Assembly (NCBI RefSeq): GCF_004764705.1
Contig: NZ_SHLX01000010.1
Coordinates: 124,001-188,000, forward strand
DNA: 64,000 bases
Direction: 5' to 3'
Source of the DNA: Paenibacillus cymbidii
Lineage (GTDB): Bacteria; Bacillota; Bacilli; Paenibacillales; NBRC-103111
In this document: positions 23,734 to 33,201 of the stretch, piece by piece
Position numbering within the stretch: the stretch's first letter is position 1
Layout: every line of letters begins with the position of its first letter
The notes under the pieces: model-generated
Database searches by the model: none
Seen by the model: the letters and a program-made list of their open reading frames with translations, nothing else
What the model was told of the DNA's origin: nothing
Program-made: the position numbers and the translations under genes

Positions 23734-25362
23734 GTGACCACAACAGAGAGGGGACGCCGCACGAGATCGGCCGTATGGCCCGTGGCAGCGGTCCTCGCAG
23801 GGGCAATCGCATTAAGCGGCTGCAGCGGCAGCAAGCAGGAGGCGGGCGGCACGTCGGCAACGCCGTCGAATGCGCCGGCGGCATCGGGCGCAGGCGCAGC
23901 GAATCCGTTCGCCAAGCATCTGGATATCACCTGGCTCGGCTACAATCAGGCCGGGGGCAAAGTAAACGACAAGCTCGACAGCCCGACGAAAAAGATGATC
24001 GAAGCCAAGTTCAACGTAACGATCAATCAGGTCATTCTCGACATTCACAAAAAAGAGCTGGTCAGCCTGTACTTCGCGGAAGGCAAAACGGCCGATTACA
24101 TTGCGTTGAACGTCGATTTTGGCTTCCTCGCCGACCAGGGACTGCTGAAAAAAGTACCCCAGGAAAAAATGTACAAGGTGATGCCGGAATGGATGAAAAT
24201 GATCGAAACGATGCTCGACCCGAAGGTGCTGCAGTCGTCGATGAAGTACAAGGGCGAAAATTACTATGTTCCCACGTTTAACCATGCCAGGCTGCAGCCG
24301 CATATCATGGCGATCCGCAAGGATTGGCTGGACAATGTCGGCATCGCCAAGCTGCCGGAAACGATGGAAGAATATCACGAAGTTTTGAAAAGGTTTACAT
24401 TTAACGATCCGGACAAAAACGGCAAGGACGATACGTTCGGCAGCCACGGCATCCAGCTGTATCTCCGGGGTGCATACGGGTTCGGCAAGTCGAACGAGGC
24501 GTTCTACGCCGATCAGAATGGAAAAGTATACCCCGTCGCCATTTCCGACGGCTTCAAGCAATATCTGAAAACGCTGCAGGCGTGGAATAAGGAAGGCTTG
24601 ATCGATCCCGAGTCGATCACGGATCAGCGCGCGCAGCAGCGCCAGAAGTGGGCGGCCGGCAAGTTCGGCATCATCGCCGATCATCCGTCGTGGTTCGCGG
24701 CTTCGACCGTCGGCAATTTGACCAAAATGCTGGCGGACAAAAACCCCAACGGCCGCATCGAGTTTCTCCAGCCGTTCGCCGGACCGGGCGGCGAGAAGGC
24801 TTCCGGCAACCTGAACTATCCCGCTGCGGCGTTCGGCTTCGCCTTCGGCAAGGATACGAGCGACGAGAAGATGGAACGCATTATGGCCATCAAGGAAGCG
24901 CTGATTACGGACAACGATTTCTATATGAAAGTGTTTTACGGAGACGAAGGCACGATGTACACGCGGGATCAGGACGGCATCGTGAAGGTGCTGCCGGAAT
25001 ACTTGACCGTGGACAAGATCAACGAGCTGGGCACGAACAATTATTTTGGCAACCGGCCGAAAAACTGGGACTACGTCACGAAGGAAACGATTTTCAAAGC
25101 CGATCGGCTGCCTTACGAACTCGCCCTCAAGATTCCCGTCAAGTACAACGACGTCAATTTCCCGCTCAGCGGAACGAACGCGGCGTTCGAAAAATACGGG
25201 GTCGCCATCGCTACGGTGGCATTGGAGTTCGAGACGAACGCGATCGGCGGCAAGCTGGACATCGACAAGGATTGGGAAGCGTACAAAAAGAAATTTCTCG
25301 ATGCCGGCGGTCAGGCGATTATGGAGGAATACCAGAAGCAATACGATGCGATCAAAAAATAA
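23734..25362 (+). CDS. Extracellular solute-binding lipoprotein of a carbohydrate ABC importer
   Basis: 542 residues from GTG 23734 (GGCAGGGAG 8 nt upstream). Arg-rich n-region, hydrophobic core and lipobox LSGC (Cys 30), then a Ser/Gly/Ala linker and a family-1 solute-binding fold (DYIALNVDFGFLADQGLLKK, DPDKNGKDDTFGSHGIQLYL, EALITDNDFYMKVFYGDEGT). Closest in style to the large oligosaccharide-binding proteins paired with LplB/YtcP permeases. It presents substrate to the two permeases that follow; the ATPase is not encoded here and is usually shared (MsmX type). Confidence 0.93.
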   Translation: MTTTERGRRTRSAVWPVAAVLAGAIALSGCSGSKQEAGGTSATPSNAPAASGAGAANPFAKHLDITWLGYNQAGGKVNDKLDSPTKKMIEAKFNVTINQVILDIHKKELVSLYFAEGKTADYIALNVDFGFLADQGLLKKVPQEKMYKVMPEWMKMIETMLDPKVLQSSMKYKGENYYVPTFNHARLQPHIMAIRKDWLDNVGIAKLPETMEEYHEVLKRFTFNDPDKNGKDDTFGSHGIQLYLRGAYGFGKSNEAFYADQNGKVYPVAISDGFKQYLKTLQAWNKEGLIDPESITDQRAQQRQKWAAGKFGIIADHPSWFAASTVGNLTKMLADKNPNGRIEFLQPFAGPGGEKASGNLNYPAAAFGFAFGKDTSDEKMERIMAIKEALITDNDFYMKVFYGDEGTMYTRDQDGIVKVLPEYLTVDKINELGTNNYFGNRPKNWDYVTKETIFKADRLPYELALKIPVKYNDVNFPLSGTNAAFEKYGVAIATVALEFETNAIGGKLDIDKDWEAYKKKFLDAGGQAIMEEYQKQYDAIKK

Positions 25363-25459
25363 ACCGATTCGCGCAAGCAGCGGACGAGTGCGGCCTGCTC
25401 CGTCACCCGCATTCGTTCGTCCGTCTCCGTTGGCCCCGGGCGGATAAAGGAGCGTTGTC

Positions 25460-26404
25460 ATGGATCAGCCTATGTCGCTTGACAGAAACAATCGGGTTGC
25501 GGCAGCCCCCTTCAGCAGATGGCGCAAGTACGGGTTTTATTATGTCATGCTGCTGCCGGCGATCGTCTGTTTTCTCCTGTTCGAATACGCGCCGATGTAC
25601 GGCGTGCTGATGGCGTTCAAAAATTACCGGTTTGTCGACGGGATTCTGGGCAGTCCATGGGTCGGATTCGAGTATTTCGAGCAGTTTTTTAACGATATCT
25701 TTTTCTGGCGCATCATTCGCAATACGCTGATGATCAGCGGCCTGCATCTGTTGTTCGGTTTCCCGGCGCCGATCGTGCTGGCGCTGCTGCTGAACGAAGT
25801 GTTTCATTCCAAATTCAAACGGATCGCCCAAAGCTTGTCCTACTTGCCCCACTTTATGTCCTGGGTCATTCTGGCGGCGATTCTGGTCGAATTGTTGTCG
25901 CCTTCGCGCGGGGTGGTTAATTACCTCATCACGCTTTTCGGCGGCAGCCCGATTCATTTTCTCGCCGAGCCGCATATGTTCATCGGGGTGCTCGTCATCA
26001 GCCACGTCTGGCAGGGGATCGGTTGGGGAAGCGTTGTGTACCTGGCGGCGATTGCCGGCATCAGCCAGGATCAATACGAGTCGGCGACGATCGACGGCGC
26101 CAACCGGTTCAAGCAGATGCTGTACATCACTATTCCTTCGCTTGTGCCGATTATGACGATCCTGTTCATTCTGAACATCGGCAAAATCATGAACGCCGGC
26201 TTCGATCAAATTTTCAATTTATATAATCCTGCCGTTTACAGCGTGGCGGACATTATCGATACGTATGTGTACCGGATCGGATTATTGGAAGCAAAATACG
26301 GGTTCGCGACCGCGATCGGGCTGTTCAAAAACATGATCGGGCTCGTGCTCGTCATCGGGACGAACTACATCGTCAAACGGTTCAATGAACACGGCATTTG
26401 GTGA
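25460..26404 (+). CDS. ABC transporter permease, LplB type
   Basis: 314 residues with six hydrophobic segments. PAIVCFLLFEYAPMYGVLMA is characteristic of the LplB-like group, and the EAA loop (ATIDGANRFKQMLYITIPSL) contacts the ATPase. It starts about 100 bp after the binding-protein gene and ends 11 bp before the partner permease. Confidence 0.95.
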   Translation: MDQPMSLDRNNRVAAAPFSRWRKYGFYYVMLLPAIVCFLLFEYAPMYGVLMAFKNYRFVDGILGSPWVGFEYFEQFFNDIFFWRIIRNTLMISGLHLLFGFPAPIVLALLLNEVFHSKFKRIAQSLSYLPHFMSWVILAAILVELLSPSRGVVNYLITLFGGSPIHFLAEPHMFIGVLVISHVWQGIGWGSVVYLAAIAGISQDQYESATIDGANRFKQMLYITIPSLVPIMTILFILNIGKIMNAGFDQIFNLYNPAVYSVADIIDTYVYRIGLLEAKYGFATAIGLFKNMIGLVLVIGTNYIVKRFNEHGIW

Positions 26405-26415
26405 GGTGAACGCAT

Positions 26416-27303
26416 ATGAAGGCGCGAAGCCGAAGAAGTTTCGCAGCGACAGCCTTCGATATCGGCAATTACAGCCTGATCGTTCTGCTGTCGCTTGCGT
26501 TCGTGTACCCGTTCTGGTATTTGCTGATGCTGTCGTTTACGGCGCCGGAGTTTGTCGACAAGCTCGGCTTGCGGTTATGGGCGGAAGGCTTCAACCTGCT
26601 GTCCTACCGCCAGGTGTTCCGCAGCGACATCATCTTCACGGCGTTCTATAATACGTTTTTTCGCACGTTTTTTGGCGTTGCGCTGACGGTGCTGGTGACG
26701 ATGTGCGCCGCTTATTCGCTGTCGCGCCGGGACTTGCCGTATCGCAATGCGATTACGCTGTTTTTCCTGTTTACGATGTTTTTCGGCGGCGGGTTGATCC
26801 CGACTTACCTGATGATGCGCAACTACGGCCTGATCGGCTCCCTGTGGGTTCTTGTGCTGCCTACGCTGGCCAACGCCTGGTACATTATTTTGGCGCGAAA
26901 TTTCCTGATGTCGTTTCCGAAGGAGCTGGAGGAATCGGCATTGATGGACGGGGCGAATCCGATCCAGGTGGCGTTTCGCATTATTTTCCCGCTGTCGATG
27001 CCGATCGTTGCCGTCATTGCCTTATGGTCGGGGGTGCATCACTGGAACGCCTGGTTCGATGCGATGATCTACATGCGCGAGAAGGATTCGTTCGTGCTGC
27101 AGCTGCTGGTGCAAAAAATTTTCCTGCAGGAGCGGATCGACCCGAGCAATACCGGCGAGTTTATTCAGGTAACGGGAGAGGTGACGGGCCAATCGGTGAA
27201 GGCGGCCACCATTATTGTGGCGATTGCCCCCATTCTCGTGCTCTACCCCTTCCTGCAAAAATATTTTGTCAAAGGTGTCATGATCGGATCGCTGAAAGGT
27301 TGA
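26416..27303 (+). CDS. ABC transporter permease, YtcP type
   Basis: 295 residues, six membrane segments. Typical features: MFFGGGLIPTYLMMRNYGLI, EAA loop ESALMDGANPIQVAFRIIFP, HHWNAWFDAMIYMREKDSFV and the C-terminal FVKGVMIGSLKG. Forms the importer channel with the preceding permease. Confidence 0.95.
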   Translation: MKARSRRSFAATAFDIGNYSLIVLLSLAFVYPFWYLLMLSFTAPEFVDKLGLRLWAEGFNLLSYRQVFRSDIIFTAFYNTFFRTFFGVALTVLVTMCAAYSLSRRDLPYRNAITLFFLFTMFFGGGLIPTYLMMRNYGLIGSLWVLVLPTLANAWYIILARNFLMSFPKELEESALMDGANPIQVAFRIIFPLSMPIVAVIALWSGVHHWNAWFDAMIYMREKDSFVLQLLVQKIFLQERIDPSNTGEFIQVTGEVTGQSVKAATIIVAIAPILVLYPFLQKYFVKGVMIGSLKG

Positions 27304-27349
27304 AGCGGCGGCGGGCATTTACATTTGCGAAAGAGAAGGAGTGACAGCA

Positions 27350-28393
27350 GTGGAGCGATATATTGCGATTGACAATGTTTGCGCGTGGCCGAATTTGACG
27401 TTATTGCCGAACGGCTCGATTGCGGCGATTGTTTACAACCGGCCCAACCATGGCGCGACGGAAGGGCATGTCGAATGCTGGATCAGCGAGGACGGCGGCC
27501 ATTTCTGGCGGTTTCACGGAGTGCCGGCGCCGCATCGGCCGCAGGAGAATCGGATCAATGTGATTGCCGGCCTGTCCGACGAAGGCGATTATCTTGTGCT
27601 CTGCTCCGGCTTCGTGGACCGGGCGCCTTATGTGCCTCTGGCCGCTGCGGAACGAATCATAGGCAGCCGCATTCTCGATGCCGTCATCTGCCGTTCGACC
27701 GACGGCGGCCGAAGCTGGGTGCAGGAAGGCGTTGTCGAGAAGCCGGAAGGCGTGTTCGCACTCATCCCTTACGGGGATATTGTCCGTGACGGCGAGGGCC
27801 GGCTCGGCGCTGCGATGTACACGACGAGCGCCGATCCGCAGCACGAAGGGAAACGGGTCAATTGCGTCTACTTCTACCGCAGCTGCGACCAGGGCAAATC
27901 GTGGGGCGAACCGGTGCCCATCGTTCCGGCGGCGCTTGCGGAGCGGCTGCGCAGCAACGAAACGGCGGTGCTGTCCCTGGGCGGACAGCGCGTATTGGCG
28001 GCGGCCCGCACGCAGGACGACCAGCATCTCGAGCTGTTCCTTTCGGAGGACTTTGGCGGCACGTGGACGGCCAAAGGCCAGGTTTCGCTTGCCGGGCAAA
28101 TTCCCGCCCATCTGCTGCGACTGCAGGACGGCCGGATTTTGCTCGCTTACGGGATGCGGAACGTGGGCTGCAGCGGCATTTGCGCCCGCATCAGCAGCGA
28201 CGACGGAACGAGCTGGAGCCGGCCGGTGCTGATCGTCGATTTCCAGAACCGCGTGGACGGCGGCTACCCGTCTACCGTGCAGCTTGCGGACGGAACCCTG
28301 GTCACGGCCTACTATGCCAAAAACGTTCCCCACCACAATCGTTATCATATGGGAATTTTGCGGTGGAAGGTGGACGAGTTTTTTGAGCAGTAA
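27350..28393 (+). CDS. Sialidase-like BNR-repeat beta-propeller protein, cytoplasmic
   Basis: 347 residues from GTG 27350 (AGAAGGAG 8 nt upstream). At least five Asp-box motifs (SEDGGHFW, STDGGRSW, SCDQGKSW, SEDFGGTW, SSDDGTSW) mark a six-bladed propeller. There is no signal peptide, so it acts inside the cell on imported oligosaccharide. Related proteins include exo-sialidases and many glycosidases or lyases without sialidase activity; the sialidase Arg triad cannot be verified by eye. Placed between importer and NagA-like deacetylase. Confidence 0.85.
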   Translation: MERYIAIDNVCAWPNLTLLPNGSIAAIVYNRPNHGATEGHVECWISEDGGHFWRFHGVPAPHRPQENRINVIAGLSDEGDYLVLCSGFVDRAPYVPLAAAERIIGSRILDAVICRSTDGGRSWVQEGVVEKPEGVFALIPYGDIVRDGEGRLGAAMYTTSADPQHEGKRVNCVYFYRSCDQGKSWGEPVPIVPAALAERLRSNETAVLSLGGQRVLAAARTQDDQHLELFLSEDFGGTWTAKGQVSLAGQIPAHLLRLQDGRILLAYGMRNVGCSGICARISSDDGTSWSRPVLIVDFQNRVDGGYPSTVQLADGTLVTAYYAKNVPHHNRYHMGILRWKVDEFFEQ

Positions 28394-29612
28394 CACAACA
28401 GTGATTACAAATGCCAAACTCATTCTTCCCTCCGATATTATTGAAGCGGGAACGGTCGTCATCCGTGGCGATCGGATCGCCGCTTGCGGACCCGCTGCCG
28501 AAGTGGCGATCCCGGATGGAGCGACGATTTACGATGCGGAAGGGTTTTATGCGGGGCCGGGTTTTATCGATATTCATCTTCACGGCGGCGGCGGTTATAT
28601 GGCGCACGAGCATCCGCTCGAGGTGGCGAAGGCGCACTTGCCTTACGGGACGACCGGCATGCTGCCGACGCCGTCGTATTCGCAGGACCGGGACGCGCTT
28701 CGCGCCGGCGTTCGGGCGATCACCGACGCAATGGAAGGCGACGATCCGTACAGGCGCCTGATTCTCGGCTTCCATCTGGAGGGGCCGTATCTCAATCCCG
28801 CGCACGGACCGGTTACGTGGAAGTCGAACATGCGGCCTGTCGATCCGGAGGAATACCGCGAGCTGCTGGCCATGGCGGGGACGAATCTCAAAATATGGAC
28901 AATCGCGCCGGAAATGCCCGGTCAGTCGGCATTTGTCGATGAAGTCCGGACCTCTTGTCCGGACATCGTATTTTCGGCAGGGCATTCGGCTTGCGATCCC
29001 GAAACGTTGTACCGCTTCGTGCCGAAGGGGCTGCGGCTGGCGTGCCACTGCATGTGCGCATCTGGCACGACGCCGGTTCAGACCCGATTCCGCGGCACGC
29101 GGGAGGTCGGATTGGACGAGGCGGTGCTGGTGCATGACGGGATGACGGCGGAGGTGATTCCCGACCGCGGCGGCGTGCACGTGCGCCCGCTTCTGCTGAA
29201 ATTGATCGTCAAAGCCAAAGGGGTCGACAACGTCATTATTATTACGGACGCGGTGAGAATGGCGGCGACAGGCGAACTGTTCCACCGGACGGACGTGCCT
29301 GCGCTTGCCGGTTTCCCGGACAGCGACGATGTGAATATCAATCCGAACGGCGGCCTGAGCGGCAGCCTGCTGACGATGGACCGGGCGGTGCGCAACATGA
29401 TGCTTCATACCGGGGTCGATATGGTCGACGCTTTTCGCATGGCTTCCCTGAACCCCGCCCGTATGCTGAAGATGGATGGCGATTACGGCAGCTTGGCTCC
29501 GGGCAAAAAGGCCAATCTGGTTGTGGTGGACGAACAGGTCCGCATCCGCGACGTGTTTTTCGAAGGCGAGCCGGTGCGGCGGGAACGCGGCGGCGTTCAA
29601 AGCGTGCAATGA
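28383..29612 (+). CDS. N-acetylglucosamine-6-phosphate deacetylase-like amidohydrolase (NagA family)
   Basis: 409 residues from TTG 28383, overlapping the previous gene by 11 bp; GTG 28401 is an alternative. Amidohydrolase motifs: GFIDIHLHGGGGYMAHEHPL, GFHLEGPYLNPAHGP (metal Glu), FSAGHSACDPE, CHCMCASGTTPVQTRFRG, IIITDAVRMAATGE (catalytic Asp), LNPARMLKMDGDYGSLAPGK. NagA removes acetyl from GlcNAc-6-P or GalNAc-6-P. Here CHCMCASGTT replaces the usual THLFNAM, so the substrate may differ from GlcNAc-6-P. Confidence 0.85.
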   Translation: MSSNTTVITNAKLILPSDIIEAGTVVIRGDRIAACGPAAEVAIPDGATIYDAEGFYAGPGFIDIHLHGGGGYMAHEHPLEVAKAHLPYGTTGMLPTPSYSQDRDALRAGVRAITDAMEGDDPYRRLILGFHLEGPYLNPAHGPVTWKSNMRPVDPEEYRELLAMAGTNLKIWTIAPEMPGQSAFVDEVRTSCPDIVFSAGHSACDPETLYRFVPKGLRLACHCMCASGTTPVQTRFRGTREVGLDEAVLVHDGMTAEVIPDRGGVHVRPLLLKLIVKAKGVDNVIIITDAVRMAATGELFHRTDVPALAGFPDSDDVNINPNGGLSGSLLTMDRAVRNMMLHTGVDMVDAFRMASLNPARMLKMDGDYGSLAPGKKANLVVVDEQVRIRDVFFEGEPVRRERGGVQSVQ

Positions 29613-29634
29613 CAGGAGAGTTGGAGGGAAGGTT

Positions 29635-30489
29635 GTGGGTCCCATTCGGATGCGTCCCAGCCGCGTTCTGGAGAAATTGCGCAAGGGTCAGGTAGCCACC
29701 TGCATGAAAATCAATCTGGCGGATTCCCGGGTAATTGAAATTGCCGCCCTGGCCGGATTCGACAGCCTGTGGACGGATATGGAGCATGTGCCCAACGACT
29801 GGTCGGCGATCGAGAAGCAGGCGCTCGCCGCCAAGGCGCATCAGGTCGATCTTGTCGTTCGTGTGGCCCGTGGCAGCTACAGCGATTTGATCCGGCCGCT
29901 GGAGATGGACGCTGCAGCCATCATGGTGCCGCATGTCATGAGCCTGGAGGATGCGCGGGCTGTCGTCAGGCAGACGAAGTTTTATCCGCTTGGCCTGCGG
30001 GCGCTCGACGGCGGCAATGCCGACGGTTCCTATTGCGGGATCGACACGCTTACTTACATGAAAACGGCGAACCGGGAGCGTTTCAACATTTTGCAAATCG
30101 AGGACCCGGAGCCGCTGGAGCAGCTGGAGGAAATAATGTCCCTGCCCGGGCTTGACATGATCTTCTTCGGGCCGGCCGATTTCAGCCAGGCGATCGGGCT
30201 GCCCGGCCAAACCAGGCATCAGAAGGTTGACGATGCGCGTATCCGGATTGCCGATATGGCGCGGAAGAAAGGGAAGTTTGCGGGAACGGTCGGCAGGGTC
30301 GACAATTTTGCCGAATTGATCGCCATGGGCTACCAATGGATCAGCGTTGGGGCGGATGTGGCCGGCTTGAGCCGGTATTGTCGCGACATCGTCGCCCAAT
30401 TGGCTCCGAAGCCGGACGGCGAGGACGAACAGGCGGGAGCGGGACCGGGGCTGTACGACGGCGGCGCAAGAACGGGAAGAAGCGGGTGA
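29635..30489 (+). CDS. HpcH/HpaI aldolase/citrate lyase family protein
   Basis: 284 residues from GTG 29635 (GGAGGG 6 nt upstream). Class II pyruvate-aldolase features: SLWTDMEHVPNDW, IMVPHVMSLEDARAVVRQTK, LQIEDPEPLEQLEEIMSLPG (metal Glu), DMIFFGPADFSQAIGLPG (metal Asp). Family members split 2-keto-3-deoxy acids into pyruvate and an aldehyde. The 25-residue Gly/Arg-rich tail is atypical. Stop overlaps the start area of the next gene. Confidence 0.9.
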   Translation: MGPIRMRPSRVLEKLRKGQVATCMKINLADSRVIEIAALAGFDSLWTDMEHVPNDWSAIEKQALAAKAHQVDLVVRVARGSYSDLIRPLEMDAAAIMVPHVMSLEDARAVVRQTKFYPLGLRALDGGNADGSYCGIDTLTYMKTANRERFNILQIEDPEPLEQLEEIMSLPGLDMIFFGPADFSQAIGLPGQTRHQKVDDARIRIADMARKKGKFAGTVGRVDNFAELIAMGYQWISVGADVAGLSRYCRDIVAQLAPKPDGEDEQAGAGPGLYDGGARTGRSG

Positions 30490-30494
30490 GACAA

Positions 30495-31598
30495 GTGGCG
30501 GATGGGCACGTTCCGGAAAGCATCGATACGCCTGCCGTATGCATCCGCCTGGATGCGCTGGAGCGCAACCTGGAGCGTATGGCGGCGCTTGCGGCGGGAG
30601 CCGGCGTGAGATTCCGGCCGCATATCAAAACGCACAAGTGCGTCTGGATCGCGCAGCGGCAATTGACACACGGGGCGGCCGGCATTACCGCAGCCAAGCT
30701 TGGCGAAGCGGAGGTGATGGCCGCCGCCGGCATCGATGACATTCTGCTCGCATATCCGCTGACAGGCGCAAGCAAGCTGCAGCGGTTGGCGGAGCTGCTG
30801 CGGCATACGAAGGTGGCCGTGAGCGCGGATCATCCGGCGGTCGTTCGCGGCTTGTCCGATCTTGGCGAATCGCTCAAGCGGCGGATTCCGCTGTACGTGG
30901 ATGTGAACACGGGGCTGAACCGCTGCGGCCGGGAGCCGGGGGAGGATAGCGCAGCGCTGGTGAGGCACTTGTCGCGTTACCCCGGCATCGAGGTTCGCGG
31001 TTTGATGACGCATGCCGGGCACGCCGCCGGGTGCAGCACCGTCGAGGAAATACGCCGGGTAGCCCGCCATGAAGCGGAGAGCCTGGTGATGACGCAGCGG
31101 CTGCTGCGCGAAAGCGGAATCGACGTACCGGAAATCAGCGTCGGGTCCTCCCTTACCGCCGCATTCATCGGCGAGCAGAGCGGCGTGACGGAATTGCGCG
31201 CCGGCGCTTACGTTTTTGCCGATCGCGGGCAGCTTGCGCACGGGATGATCGCTGCCGACGATTGCGCGATGCTGGTTGCGGCCACTGTCGTCAGCATGCC
31301 GAGACCGGGAACGGCCATTATCGACGCCGGCTCGAAAACGTTCAGCAGCGACCCGAACCGGAGGCTGCCGGGATACGGGCAATGGGTCGACGACGGCCGG
31401 GTCGTGGTGGAGCGGCTGAACGAAGAGCACGGCATGCTGCGCGTTCCCGGCGATGTGCGGCTGAACGTCGGCCAGCGGATGCAGTTTATTCCGAATCATT
31501 GCTGCGCGGTGAGCAATCTTCACGACAGGCTCTATGGCATCCGCAACGGGAAGGTCGCGCGGGTGCTGACTGTTGACGGTCGCGGGAGGAGCCAATGA
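30495..31598 (+). CDS. Alanine-racemase-fold PLP enzyme (D-threonine/3-hydroxyaspartate aldolase-like)
   Basis: 367 residues from GTG 30495 (GTG 30486 also possible). FRPHIKTHKCVWIAQRQL carries the PLP-binding Lys; TAAKLGEAEVMAAAGIDDIL, VDVNTGLNRCGREPGED, GLMTHAGHA, VSVGSSLTA-like and C-terminal metal ligands FIPNHCCAVSNLHD. The last motif (H..C) is characteristic of metal-dependent D-threonine aldolase/DSD1 enzymes, which cleave or dehydrate D-3-hydroxyamino acids. It implies a D-amino-acid-like intermediate in this pathway. Confidence 0.88.
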   Translation: MADGHVPESIDTPAVCIRLDALERNLERMAALAAGAGVRFRPHIKTHKCVWIAQRQLTHGAAGITAAKLGEAEVMAAAGIDDILLAYPLTGASKLQRLAELLRHTKVAVSADHPAVVRGLSDLGESLKRRIPLYVDVNTGLNRCGREPGEDSAALVRHLSRYPGIEVRGLMTHAGHAAGCSTVEEIRRVARHEAESLVMTQRLLRESGIDVPEISVGSSLTAAFIGEQSGVTELRAGAYVFADRGQLAHGMIAADDCAMLVAATVVSMPRPGTAIIDAGSKTFSSDPNRRLPGYGQWVDDGRVVVERLNEEHGMLRVPGDVRLNVGQRMQFIPNHCCAVSNLHDRLYGIRNGKVARVLTVDGRGRSQ

Positions 31599-31656
31599 GC
31601 GCGCGCGGCATGAGGGAAGCGGTTGCCCGGATTCGATGTCCGGGAAAGGGGGCAGG

Positions 31657-33150
31657 ATGGCGATGGAGCGACCGGTGAGGATCGGCGTGGCGGGAATTTT
31701 TCACGAAACGAACGGGTTCGCCCCCGGAACGACGGATCTGCACGCTTTTCAGGCGGAATGGGTGGAGGGGGAACATGCCTTTGCGGAAAGGTACCGGCAC
31801 ACTCGCACCTGCATGGGCGGGGTGCTGGAGGAAGCCGAACGGTTATCCGTGCAGCTTGTTCCGGGCCTGTATACGTATGCGCCGCCCGGCGGCATCATTG
31901 GCGCAGAAGACGCGGAGACGCTGCTCGCCGGGCTGGCCGCTTCGCTCGAGCCGGGGCTGGACGGCGTAGTCCTTATCCTGCACGGGGCCATGGCGGCGGA
32001 AACGTATGCGGATATGGAGGCGGAGGCGCTCCGGCGCGTGCGCGGCAAGCTGGGGCCGGAAACGGCTGTGGCGGTGACGCTGGACTTGCACGCCAATATC
32101 GGCGCGGACATGGTGGCGCGCAGCGACGTGCTTGTCGTGTACGACACGTATCCGCATGTGGACCCGTTCGAGCGGGGAGCGGAGGCGCTGCGTTTGCTTG
32201 CTGCCGCGATCGGCGGGCGGATCAGGCCGGTGTCGGCTTGGCGCCATTCGCGCATGCTGGTGGCGCCGCAAACGATGGTGACCGACCGGGAGCCGATGAA
32301 GCGGCTGATCGACCGGGCGCTGGAGCTGGAGCGGCTCCCCGGGGTGCTGAACGTTGCTGTCGCCGGGGGCTTTCCTTACGGCGACGTGCCCGATGCCGGC
32401 ATGTCCTTCGTCGTGACGACGGACCATGATCCCGCGCTGGCCGAACGCCTGGCGGAGGAAATGGCTTCGCTGGCGTGGTCGCTGCGCGACAGCTTCGCGT
32501 TTGCACAGCTGCGGTTGGAAGAAGCGATGCTGCTGCCGCTGCCGGCGCACGGACCGGCCATATGGGTGGAAGGGTCGGACAATGTGGGGGCGGGAGCGCC
32601 CGGGGATGCGACGCATGTATTGCGGCATCTGCTCGGGTGGCACGTCAGGAGCCTTGTCGTGATCCGCGACGCGGAAGCGGCCGCTCTTGCCGGGCGCATC
32701 GGGGCCGGCAACGAAATCCGCTGCACGGTAGGGGGCAAAACCGATACGCAACACGGCGAACCGGTTGCGATTGAAGGAAAGATCCGTTTGCTGCATGACG
32801 GGGAATTTACGCATGAAGGCCCGTTTATGACGGGAAGACGGATCCATATGGGGCTGACGGCCGTCATTGAAACGGGAAATGTTACGGTTATGGTAACGGA
32901 GCGTCGCGTCATGCCGATGGACATCGGTTATTTGCGTTGTGTCGGCTTGCAGGCGGAGCGGTTTCAGCTGATTGTGGTGAAGTCCGCCGTCGCGTGGCGA
33001 TCGGCGTTCGGCGACATCGCCGGGCAGGAGGTATACCTGGACACGCCGGGCTGCTGCAGCGCGAACCTGCTGCATTTTCGCTACCGCCGGGTCAGGCGGC
33101 CGATCTACCCGTTGGACATGCCTGGCAGCGGCGGTACGGCGGCCGACTGA
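31657..33150 (+). CDS. M81-family metallopeptidase (MlrC-like)
   Basis: 497 residues from ATG 31657 (GAAAGGGGG 5 nt upstream). Family motifs: GIFHETNGFAPGTTDLHAFQ, LILHGAMAAETYADMEAEAL, TLDLHANIGADMV, YDTYPHVDPFERG (zinc ligands), SDNVGAGAPGDATHVL. MlrC degrades linearised microcystin, but most bacterial homologues act on unknown peptides or amides. No signal peptide, so cytoplasmic. Combined with the deacetylase and D-amino-acid enzyme it suggests breaking an amide bond in the imported compound. Confidence 0.9.
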   Translation: MAMERPVRIGVAGIFHETNGFAPGTTDLHAFQAEWVEGEHAFAERYRHTRTCMGGVLEEAERLSVQLVPGLYTYAPPGGIIGAEDAETLLAGLAASLEPGLDGVVLILHGAMAAETYADMEAEALRRVRGKLGPETAVAVTLDLHANIGADMVARSDVLVVYDTYPHVDPFERGAEALRLLAAAIGGRIRPVSAWRHSRMLVAPQTMVTDREPMKRLIDRALELERLPGVLNVAVAGGFPYGDVPDAGMSFVVTTDHDPALAERLAEEMASLAWSLRDSFAFAQLRLEEAMLLPLPAHGPAIWVEGSDNVGAGAPGDATHVLRHLLGWHVRSLVVIRDAEAAALAGRIGAGNEIRCTVGGKTDTQHGEPVAIEGKIRLLHDGEFTHEGPFMTGRRIHMGLTAVIETGNVTVMVTERRVMPMDIGYLRCVGLQAERFQLIVVKSAVAWRSAFGDIAGQEVYLDTPGCCSANLLHFRYRRVRRPIYPLDMPGSGGTAAD

Positions 33151-33201
33151 GCGCGATTCATGCGGAAGATAAACAAGCCATACGGAGGAGGAGTGCGACA
33201 G

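Noticed and set aside
29635-33150. Microcystin degradation (mlr) cluster because of the MlrC-like gene
   Set aside because: No mlrA, mlrB or mlrD homologue is present, and the context is a sugar importer and sugar enzymes.
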